Source of the DNA: an uncultured Prevotella sp.
Lineage (GTDB): Bacteria > Bacteroidota > Bacteroidia > Bacteroidales > Bacteroidaceae
Assembly: GCA_938023885.1 (NCBI GenBank)
Contig: CALJCU010000060.1
Span: 1-6,883 of the forward strand
Length of the DNA stretch: 6,883 nt
Direction: 5' to 3'
In this document: positions 1 to 6,179 of the stretch, one piece after another
Layout: every line of letters starts with the position of its first letter
How positions within the stretch are numbered: the first letter of the stretch is position 1
The notes under the pieces: generated by a model
The model's input: the letters and a program-made list of their open reading frames with translations, nothing else
The model's database searches: none
Told to the model about the DNA's origin: nothing
Position numbers and translations under genes: made by a program

Positions 1-225
1 CGACTTTTGCATTGGATGGCAAATTGGAAAAAGTAGGTAAAGACATTTTCATGTGTGTACCTGTAAATATTTCCATTGATTATAATGACAATGAAAGCAA
101 CACAACTGAGCAAAACGAATATTCTTGGGAAAAATATAAAGGTTGTAGGCGTCTCAAAAAAAAAGATGAGGAAAGAAACTATCCCTTTATACGGAATAAA
201 CGCCAGCATCCCAGAATCTTATAAT
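1..225 (+). other. AT-rich 5' segment with probable frameshift or deletion in the GH97 gene
   Basis: The first 240 bases are about 35% G+C, against 50-58% in the body of the gene. Frame 1, which carries the GH97 protein, has in-frame stops at 34-36 and 64-66. Frame 3 is open from the left edge to a stop at 225-227. It begins with a DGKLE segment at about 15-29, resembling the start of mature GH97 proteins (usually SPDGKL...). Frame 1 takes over with I-I-M-T-M-K at about 79-96 and L-G-K-N-I-K-V, which also fits the family. The simplest reading is that the window opens inside the gene and that the coding frame switches from 3 to 1 somewhere around 40-75, with some codons lost. A natural pseudogenising indel, a sequencing error or a genuine short form cannot be told apart from this sequence alone. 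Confidence 0.45.
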
Positions 226-2415
226 GAATTGCAGCTGGACTGCAAAGGTAACTACTCCATAGTGTTCAGGGCTTACAATGAAGGAATTGCATGGCGGTTT
301 GTAACGCGAAAGGGAAAATCTCTGATTGTGAAAGATGAAAAGATCGACTATCAGTTCAAGGATAATTATACAGCCTATTTCCATCCGCTGCTTTCAGAGT
401 CTGATTACAGGATACAGAAGGTATCTGACAGTGGACAGAAGTACAATTACTCAAGCATGCCAGTGCTGGTGAAGACCGATGACGGGGTAAACATTTTGTT
501 GCATGAATCTGGAGTAATGGACTATCCGTGTATGAGTCTGAAGTCGGACCCATCGCAGCCTAACACGCTAACGACTGACCATGCCCGTTTCCCTAAAGTG
601 GCCGAACCTGGGGGATACAACAACTTCAACCTGGTAGTGAAGCGTACGGAAGACTATATTGCCTGTACATCAGGCAACAGGGCCTTTCCGTGGAGGATAG
701 TGGCTTTTGCAGCCAAGGACAAGGATATCCTGAATAACCAGCTGGTCTACCTGTTAGCTCCCGAGACAAGACTGGCGGACACACAATGGATAAAGCCGGG
801 GAAGGTCGCCTGGGACTGGTGGAACGGGCTGAACATTTCAGGCGTTGACTTCCGTTCAGGTTTAAACACTGCAACCTACAAATATTATATTGACTTCGCT
901 GCCAGAAATGGTATTGAATATGTAAATCTTGATGAAGGATGGGGAGATCAGTTCGATTTACTGAAAGTACGTGACAGTATCAATATGCAGGAACTGGCAG
1001 ATTATGCCAAAAGCCGTGGTGTAGGATTGTTCCTATGGTGCGTATGGCATACGCTGAACCGACAGATGCCACAGGCTCTGGCACAGTTTGAGAAATGGGG
1101 AATAGCCGGGCTGAAAGTTGATTTTCTTGATCGTGACGACCAGCTGGTCGTCGACTTTGAGGAACGTCTGCTGAAGGAAGCAGCCAAACATAAGCTGCTT
1201 GTCAACTTTCATGGAGCCTATCATCCGAACGGTATGGAGCGGGCTTATCCGAACTGTATCAATGTAGAGGGAGTGAAGGGACTGGAATGGGACAAGATTG
1301 CAGGTGCTGACGGTGCGACGCCACAGACAGCCGTAACAATCCCGTTTATCAGAATGTTTGCCGGACCGATGGACTATACACCTGGAGCAATGTCAAACTA
1401 CAATCAGGCGGAATGGCGCATCATCAAGAAACGGCCTATGAGCCAAGGGACACGCTGCCAGCAGCTGGCAATGTATGTCGTGTATTATGCGCCGCTGCAG
1501 ATGCTTGCCGATTCACCAACGGCCTATATGAAGGAGCCACAGTTCACGAAATTCCTTGCCGGCATTCCTACCGTGTGGGACAAGACATTACCGCTGGACA
1601 GCAAGGTGGGCGAATACGTGAATGTTGCCCGGAAGAAAGGCAGCACATGGTATGTTGCGGGCATGACGAACTGGACGCCACGTGACCAGCATATCAGATT
1701 TGACTTTCTGGACAAGGGACGTGAGTATGTTGCAGAGATTGTCAGGGACGGTATCAACGCCGACAAAGTAGGCAGTGACTATGTCATGGGAAAAAGAGAT
1801 GTTCACGCAGGTGACGAACTAAATCTGCGGATGATGCCAGGTGGAGGATATACCGTCAGGCTGACACCTAAGGATGAAAAGCATGATATTGTTGTCTTCG
1901 GTGACTCACGTGTACAGATGGCAGGTGACTGGAATCTCAGAATGAACCGTACTGATGTCACGAATGCAGGTTTCGGCGGTTTCACTACCTCACATTTCAT
2001 CTGGCTTGTCGATCCGTACGTAATCCAGAGACATCCACGCCTGTGTTTCCTTGAAGGAGGCTGCAATGATATTGGTGCAGGAATACCGCTGGAGAGAATC
2101 AAGCGGAATTTCCGTTCACTGGTTGACAGCCTGATGGCGCATGGCATTGAGGTCGTGCTTAATACAGTAACCTATCCGACAGAGAAAGACCCGAAAGAGC
2201 AGAATTTCAAAACGGAGATGATGGACAGTGTGAATACTTTCCTCTTTAGTCTGGCCCGGGAGAAAGGACTCCCTTGCATCGACCTTAACCCTTTACTTAC
2301 AGAAGGAAAGCGGTTGAAGAAGGAATATGCATTGGATAATGTGCATTATACCCCTGCTGCCTATGCCATCTGGGTGCGTGAAATGGAGAAGATACTGAAG
2401 GCCAAGGGCATCTGA
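76..2415 (+). CDS. GH97 alpha-galactosidase-like glycosidase fused to a C-terminal SGNH/GDSL hydrolase; 5' end incomplete or frameshifted
   Basis: Exo-acting glycosidase, expected in the periplasm, joined to a probable esterase. From the TTG at 76 the product is 779 residues. The GH97 N-terminal domain spans about 10-215 and contains the family-typical stretch YNELQL...FRAYNEGIAWRF. The (beta/alpha)8 domain follows (W246-D-W-W, N-L-D286-E-G-W, K-V-D349-F-L-D-R-D-D-Q, E-G-V-K-G-L-E404), then the GH97 C-terminal domain ending near residue 597. D349 and E404 lie 55 apart, the spacing I recall for nucleophile D415 and acid/base E470 of the retaining alpha-galactosidase BT1871. This points to the retaining subgroup (alpha-galactosidase or beta-L-arabinopyranosidase), not the inverting SusB type. 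Residues about 600-779 form an SGNH domain with all four blocks: GDS611, G632, G662-C-N664-D and D754-N-V-H757. No signal peptide is present and the family N-terminus is short by about 65 residues, so 76 is probably not the true start. The gene leads the row, 42 bp before the fucosidase gene. The GH97 assignment is firm; the exact sugar is not. Confidence 0.88.
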   Translation: MIIMTMKATQLSKTNILGKNIKVVGVSKKKMRKETIPLYGINASIPESYNELQLDCKGNYSIVFRAYNEGIAWRFVTRKGKSLIVKDEKIDYQFKDNYTAYFHPLLSESDYRIQKVSDSGQKYNYSSMPVLVKTDDGVNILLHESGVMDYPCMSLKSDPSQPNTLTTDHARFPKVAEPGGYNNFNLVVKRTEDYIACTSGNRAFPWRIVAFAAKDKDILNNQLVYLLAPETRLADTQWIKPGKVAWDWWNGLNISGVDFRSGLNTATYKYYIDFAARNGIEYVNLDEGWGDQFDLLKVRDSINMQELADYAKSRGVGLFLWCVWHTLNRQMPQALAQFEKWGIAGLKVDFLDRDDQLVVDFEERLLKEAAKHKLLVNFHGAYHPNGMERAYPNCINVEGVKGLEWDKIAGADGATPQTAVTIPFIRMFAGPMDYTPGAMSNYNQAEWRIIKKRPMSQGTRCQQLAMYVVYYAPLQMLADSPTAYMKEPQFTKFLAGIPTVWDKTLPLDSKVGEYVNVARKKGSTWYVAGMTNWTPRDQHIRFDFLDKGREYVAEIVRDGINADKVGSDYVMGKRDVHAGDELNLRMMPGGGYTVRLTPKDEKHDIVVFGDSRVQMAGDWNLRMNRTDVTNAGFGGFTTSHFIWLVDPYVIQRHPRLCFLEGGCNDIGAGIPLERIKRNFRSLVDSLMAHGIEVVLNTVTYPTEKDPKEQNFKTEMMDSVNTFLFSLAREKGLPCIDLNPLLTEGKRLKKEYALDNVHYTPAAYAIWVREMEKILKAKGI
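1135..1152. repeat. 18-bp perfect palindrome inside the GH97 catalytic domain
   Basis: GACGACCAG at 1135-1143 is followed directly by its reverse complement CTGGTCGTC at 1144-1152, with no loop. It encodes D-D-Q-L-V-V (residues 354-359), just after the predicted nucleophile D349. The D-D-Q part is a conserved GH97 motif, so protein constraint explains much of it. No function is claimed. Confidence 0.6.
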
Positions 2416-2457
2416 AGTGTAGTTTGTTGTAAGAAACAGTGATTTAATGGAAAAAAT

Positions 2458-3840
2458 ATGAGAACAAAGATAGCAAGCCTTGTAATGCTGTTACTCCTGC
2501 TGCCCATGGCAGGAGTCCGTGCACAAGACAAGATAAAGACATGGGATGAGCTGGACCGACGACCGATACCGAAGTGGTGGACAGATGCCAAATTCGGCAT
2601 ATTCATCCACTGGGGTGTCTATTCCGTTCCAGCATACGCCCCTGTGAAAGAAGTGAAAGGAGTATATGAAAAGTATGCCGAACACTATGAAGCGCGGCTG
2701 AAATCGGGTAACAAGCTGTTCACTGATTTCCATAACCGTACATATGGAAAGAACTTTAAGTATGCCGATTTCGCACCGATGTTCAAAGCAGAGTATTTTC
2801 GTGCGGACGACTGGGCGAAGCTTTTCCGCAAAGCAGGGGCACGGTATGTTGTTCTGACTTCCAAGCATCATGACGGCTTCTGTCTCTGGAACAGCCGATA
2901 CTCGTCTCACTGGAACAGCGTCGTCATGGGACCACACATGGATATCATGGATTCCATTTCCCGTGCTGTGACCTGTCAGGGAATGCACTTCGGTTTCTAT
3001 TATTCCTTGCTGGAGTGGTCGCACCCGCTGTATGACAAGAAAACGATCGGCCGATGGGTTGATGAACATATGCTTCCGCAGTTACAGGAGCTGGTCGTAA
3101 AATACAAACCTGACGTTATCTACGCTGATGGAGAATGGGACTATGACAGTGAGACCCTCAAGAGCCGTAAGTTCCTTTCATGGCTGTATGATGAATCTCC
3201 CGTGAGGAACTCCGTCGTAGTCAATGACCGCTGGGGCTATGAAACACGTAGCAAGCATGGAGATTACTATACGACAGAGTACAACCTCGTCCATCAGAAG
3301 GAGGGCATTGGTGACAAGGCTTCTCATCCCTGGGAAGAAAGCCGTGGCATAGGGACTTCCTATGGCTACAACCGCTTTGAACGTGCGGAGGATTATCTGT
3401 CGTCCAAGGATCTGATCCGCCTGCTTGTCCGGACGGTTGCCAATGGAGGAAATCTTCTGCTGGACGTAGGGCCAGAGGCAAACGGCTTAATCCCCGTCAT
3501 CATGCAGGAACGGTTGCTGGATATGGGAAAGTGGCTGGAGGTCAATGGGGAAGCAATCTATTCTTCACACCCATGCAGGAACCTGACGGTAAGGAACAAA
3601 AACGTTTTCCTCACCCGGGCGCACGGCAATCTGTATGTGATCGGCATGGAATGTCCTGACGGACCTGTGGTCATAGACGGTATTTCAAAGACAGGACGTG
3701 CCAGCCTTCTGGGAGAGACAAAGGGGAGGATTGCAACTACTTTAAGAAAAGGAAGACTGACTGTCAACATTCCTCCTCTCAGTATCTGCCACCTGCCTTC
3801 ACCCTTAGCATGGGTTGTAAAGGTTGAGGGTGTGTACTGA
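2458..3840 (+). CDS. Exported GH29 alpha-L-fucosidase
   Basis: Hydrolyses terminal alpha-L-fucose from oligosaccharides by a retaining mechanism, most likely in the periplasm. The 460 residues begin with a clear type I signal peptide (hydrophobic core about 6-16, probable cleavage after V-R-A, before Q-D) and no lipobox cysteine. The catalytic (beta/alpha)8 domain shows the GH29 landmarks: K-F-G-I-F-I-H51-W-G near the start, S-K-H137-H138-D139-G-F in the fucose-binding region, and Y-A-D224-G-E-W-D with D224 as the expected nucleophile. The acid/base is less certain in this family. E293 in P-W-E-E-S-R-G-I-G is the best candidate because it matches the W-E segment of other GH29 enzymes; E274 in T-T-E-Y is an alternative. 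The G-G-N-L-L-L-D-V-G-P motif and a C-terminal beta domain complete a normal-length enzyme. The DGEWD context suggests the broad-specificity GH29-A subgroup. The start lies 42 bp after the GH97 gene, with an A-rich leader and no clear Shine-Dalgarno. A hairpin follows the stop. Confidence 0.93.
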   Translation: MRTKIASLVMLLLLLPMAGVRAQDKIKTWDELDRRPIPKWWTDAKFGIFIHWGVYSVPAYAPVKEVKGVYEKYAEHYEARLKSGNKLFTDFHNRTYGKNFKYADFAPMFKAEYFRADDWAKLFRKAGARYVVLTSKHHDGFCLWNSRYSSHWNSVVMGPHMDIMDSISRAVTCQGMHFGFYYSLLEWSHPLYDKKTIGRWVDEHMLPQLQELVVKYKPDVIYADGEWDYDSETLKSRKFLSWLYDESPVRNSVVVNDRWGYETRSKHGDYYTTEYNLVHQKEGIGDKASHPWEESRGIGTSYGYNRFERAEDYLSSKDLIRLLVRTVANGGNLLLDVGPEANGLIPVIMQERLLDMGKWLEVNGEAIYSSHPCRNLTVRNKNVFLTRAHGNLYVIGMECPDGPVVIDGISKTGRASLLGETKGRIATTLRKGRLTVNIPPLSICHLPSPLAWVVKVEGVY

Positions 3841-3847
3841 TAGACAT

Positions 3848-3874
3848 GAGGCTGGTTCTGTCTGAACCAGCCTC
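3848..3874 (+). terminator. Terminator-like hairpin between the GH29 and DUF4886 genes
   Basis: GAGGCTGGTTC (3848-3858) and GAACCAGCCTC (3864-3874) form a perfect 11-bp stem with a 5-nt loop, starting 8 nt after the GH29 stop codon. The flanks can pair further through a bulge (ATGAG to the left, CTCAT to the right). No U-tract follows, so it may be a weak or partial terminator, an mRNA-stabilising 3' end or a processing site rather than a full stop. The next gene starts 41 bp downstream on the same strand. Confidence 0.55.
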
Positions 3875-3915
3875 TCATAGGAATATGGGATATAATCAAT
3901 AAATACAAAGGATAT

Positions 3916-4749
3916 ATGAAACGTTTATACTGCCTGCTGCTTATGCTGTTGGTTCTGGCTCGGATATATGCCGGGACTCCAGTTAAGATATTGGCTATAG
4001 GCAACAGCTTCTCTGAAGATGCCGTGGAGCAGAACCTGCATGAATTGGCTGCGGCAGAAGGGATAGAAACCGTCATTGGGAATATGTACATTCCAGGTTG
4101 TCCGTTGGAATTACATGCCAAGAACATGAGGACTGATGCCCGGGCTTATCGTTATCGGAAGATAGGTGTTTCCGGGGAGATGACCCAGATTGACAGCATG
4201 TCATTAAGCAAGGCACTGGCTGATGAGGACTGGGACTACATCAGTCTACAGCAGGCCAGCCAGTTGTCAGGGCTCTATGATTCTTACCAACCTTACCTTC
4301 ATGATCTGATCGCTTATATCAGAGCGCACGTTCCAACCAAGGTAAAGATAGTTTTTCATCAGACTTGGGCGTATGCCCAGAATTCAACACGAGCGGGATA
4401 TGAGAACTATGGAAAGAATCAGATGAAAATGTATCGGGCTATCGTAAGGGCCTCTGGACAAGCTATGCGCACAGAGCCTATTGCGCTGCTGATTCCTTCA
4501 GGAACAGCCATTCAAAATGCACGTACGTCGTCTTACGGCGACACAATGAACAGAGATGGGTTTCATCTTAATTTGCTCTACGGAAGGTATACCGCCGCCT
4601 GCACCTGGTTTGCCGTACTGTTCCGCAGAAAAGTTGAAGGAAATCCGTATGCACCGAAAGGTATGACACCGCAGCAGGTGCATATTTCACAACAAGCGGC
4701 TGATGCAGCTGTAAGGCATCCTTATGAAGTGACGAAAATAGAACTTTAA
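3916..4749 (+). CDS. Exported DUF4886 SGNH-hydrolase-like protein, putative carbohydrate esterase
   Basis: A 277-residue protein with an N-terminal signal peptide (hydrophobic core about 4-15, likely cut near I-Y-A before G-T-P) and no lipobox. The mature protein starts with the SGNH block I equivalent I-L-A-I-G-N-S31-F-S, where S31 is the likely nucleophile. The end of the fold carries D214-G-F-H217-L-N, the D-x-x-H pair. The middle has W-D-Y-I-S-L-Q-Q (106-113), a typical DUF4886 segment at the block III position, with Q-Q in place of the usual G-x-N-D. This pattern matches the DUF4886 family, common in Bacteroidota glycan loci. Activity is not established by sequence; deacylation of a glycan is a reasonable inference from the fold and from neighbouring glycosidase genes. 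Its stop is 12 bp before the GH37-like start, so those two genes are almost certainly co-transcribed. The spacing from the fucosidase gene (75 bp) contains a hairpin. Confidence 0.85.
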   Translation: MKRLYCLLLMLLVLARIYAGTPVKILAIGNSFSEDAVEQNLHELAAAEGIETVIGNMYIPGCPLELHAKNMRTDARAYRYRKIGVSGEMTQIDSMSLSKALADEDWDYISLQQASQLSGLYDSYQPYLHDLIAYIRAHVPTKVKIVFHQTWAYAQNSTRAGYENYGKNQMKMYRAIVRASGQAMRTEPIALLIPSGTAIQNARTSSYGDTMNRDGFHLNLLYGRYTAACTWFAVLFRRKVEGNPYAPKGMTPQQVHISQQAADAAVRHPYEVTKIEL

Positions 4750-4761
4750 CATGGTCATAAA

Positions 4762-6105
4762 ATGAAAAACAGAACTATTATTATAGTCCTGACCACCCTG
4801 ACGTTGGGTTATGGCTACGTAACAGCACAGAATGTGGACAGGCTCTCGCCTGGGAAAGATGTGAAAGGTTATATCCAGCAGTCGTGGAAGAAAACACTAC
4901 GATACAATCCCAAAGACTCGGCTGATCATATAGGTCTTCCAAAGCCCTATACTGTACCTTGTATTTCTGGGCATTTCCAGGAGATGTATTACTGGGATAC
5001 CTACTTCACGAACGTCGGACTGCTTCTGGATGGACACATTGAATGGGCTATTGACAATACCGAGAACCTGGCTTCTTTAGTGGAGCGTTTCGGCAAGGTG
5101 TTCAATGGCAGCCGATATATGTACAGGTACAATTCTCAGCCACCTTATCTTTGCATGATGGTAGCGGACATATATGCCAGGACAGGTGACAAGGAATGGC
5201 TCGGGAGAATGTTCGGAACACTGGAAAAAGAATACAGATTCTGGATGACGCACAGAATGACACCCTGCGGACTGAACCGTTATTCCAACGATGTCATTGA
5301 CAAGCAGAAGGACCGGGGGATGGCACAGTATGCCAAGTCCCGGACGAAGTGTAACATTGCACTGGACAGCCTCTCGGAGAGAGAAGTAACCACCTTTGCT
5401 TCCCATGCACGTGCAGAGTGTGAGTCGGGATGGGATTTCACGCCACGTTTTGAAAACAGGTGTGAGCACTTCTGTCCTGTAGACCTGAATGCCAATCTTT
5501 ACTATTACGAGCAATCCCTTGCCCGTTTCTGCCGTATACTCGGCATGCCACTCAAGGCAGGGAAATGGGAGGAAGCAGCAAGAATGCGTAAGCACCTGAT
5601 ACAGAAATACATGTACAATGCAAAAGACGGTCTTTATCATGATTACGATTATGTCAACAGGCAGCTCTCACCAGTCAGGTCTGCTGCTGTCTTCAGTCTG
5701 CTGTTCTCCAGAGTGTTGTCTGCGGGCAATGCCAGATCCGTGGCCAGGCACGCATTGAAAGTACTGGAATTCCCTTATGGGATAGCAGCAACCGAAAAGG
5801 GTGATTATCATGGTACCTATCAGTGGGCTTACCCCAACGGTTGGGCTCCGCTGCAATATATCGCCATCAAGGGATTGGAAAACTATGGCATGACAGCTGA
5901 TGCCTATCGGTTAGCACGCACCTATGTAGACGGGCAGAATCGTATTTTCGCACAGACCCATAATCTTTGGGAAAAATACAATGTGGTAGAAGGCAGTACA
6001 CGTGTAACCAGCGAAGGGGAGCATGACATGCCTCCGATGATGGGATGGACGGCCGGAGTCTATCTGTATGCATTGCAATATGTGGAGCATCACAAACACA
6101 GATAA
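4762..6105 (+). CDS. Exported trehalase-like GH37 glycosidase with altered signature motifs
   Basis: A 447-residue protein with a type I signal peptide (probable cleavage after V-T-A, before Q-N), expected in the periplasm. The GH37 (alpha/alpha)6 fold is recognisable throughout: H71-F-Q-E-M-Y-Y-W-D-T-Y-F near the start, N-S-Q-P-P at about 128-132, E-S-G-W-D225-F-T-P-R, Q354-W-A-Y-P-N-G-W-A-P and W-E404-K-Y-N-V. D225 and E404 correspond to the catalytic acid D312 and base E496 of E. coli TreA, and their spacing is similar (179 against 184). The two trehalase signatures are imperfect. Signature 1 (P-G-G-R-F-x-E) reads C-I-S-G-H-F-Q-E, so Arg is His; signature 2 (Q-W-D-x-P) has Ala for Asp. The glycine-rich loop before the C-terminal G-W-T-x-G-V is replaced by S-T-R-V-T-S-E-G-E-H-D. 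Trehalose may therefore not be the substrate; another small alpha-glucosyl compound is possible. The protein is shorter than TreA (565). It starts 12 bp after the DUF4886 gene and ends just before a hairpin. Confidence 0.85.
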   Translation: MKNRTIIIVLTTLTLGYGYVTAQNVDRLSPGKDVKGYIQQSWKKTLRYNPKDSADHIGLPKPYTVPCISGHFQEMYYWDTYFTNVGLLLDGHIEWAIDNTENLASLVERFGKVFNGSRYMYRYNSQPPYLCMMVADIYARTGDKEWLGRMFGTLEKEYRFWMTHRMTPCGLNRYSNDVIDKQKDRGMAQYAKSRTKCNIALDSLSEREVTTFASHARAECESGWDFTPRFENRCEHFCPVDLNANLYYYEQSLARFCRILGMPLKAGKWEEAARMRKHLIQKYMYNAKDGLYHDYDYVNRQLSPVRSAAVFSLLFSRVLSAGNARSVARHALKVLEFPYGIAATEKGDYHGTYQWAYPNGWAPLQYIAIKGLENYGMTADAYRLARTYVDGQNRIFAQTHNLWEKYNVVEGSTRVTSEGEHDMPPMMGWTAGVYLYALQYVEHHKHR

Positions 6106-6127
6106 GTTCTCAGTCAGTATATAAAAT

Positions 6128-6179
6128 GAGCATAGACAGATGCCGGGGACATTATTTTACCGGCGGGAAGTCTATGCTC
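6128..6179. terminator. Shared hairpin terminator between convergent GH37-like and sigma factor genes
   Basis: GAGCATAGAC (6128-6137) pairs perfectly with GTCTATGCTC (6170-6179). Inside this outer stem, GCCGG (6142-6146) pairs with CCGGC (6160-6164), giving a two-tier hairpin. It starts 22 nt after the GH37-like stop. The right arm overlaps the last codons and stop of the minus-strand sigma gene (stop at 6172-6174). Read on the minus strand the stem is followed by ATTTTAT, so it has a short U-rich tail for the sigma transcript; on the plus strand no U-tract follows. It probably serves both genes, more strongly the sigma gene. Confidence 0.65.

Noticed and set aside
156..164. Slippage at the A9 tract as the cause of the GH97 frame problem
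   Set aside because: GH97-like residues (L-G-K-N-I-K-V) are already in frame 1 before the tract, so the frame change must lie upstream of it.
12..224. A separate small gene of 70 residues at the left edge
   Set aside because: It overlaps the GH97 frame. Only its first part looks meaningful (a GH97-like DGKLE start), and the rest is a lysine- and asparagine-rich out-of-frame reading. It is better explained as the out-of-frame 5' part of the GH97 gene.
661..675. Short inverted repeat GCCTG...CAGGC in the GH97 gene
   Set aside because: A 5-bp stem within coding sequence is expected by chance.
2491..3069. Long minus-strand open frame opposite the GH29 gene
   Set aside because: It is the antisense shadow of a well-supported fucosidase gene; the translation shows no recognisable domain and is cysteine- and proline-rich in an irregular way.
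3888..3915. TATAAT-like promoter before the DUF4886 gene
   Set aside because: TATAAT occurs at 3891-3896, but Bacteroidota promoters use a TAnnTTTG -7 element, which is absent here, and the sequence is simply AT-rich.
3558..4127. Minus-strand open frame spanning the GH29-DUF4886 junction
   Set aside because: It overlaps two supported genes and the intergenic hairpin, and no domain is recognisable.
5077..5640. Minus-strand open frame of 187 residues opposite the GH37-like gene
   Set aside because: It lies wholly within a gene with conserved catalytic motifs on the plus strand, and its translation has no family resemblance or signal features.
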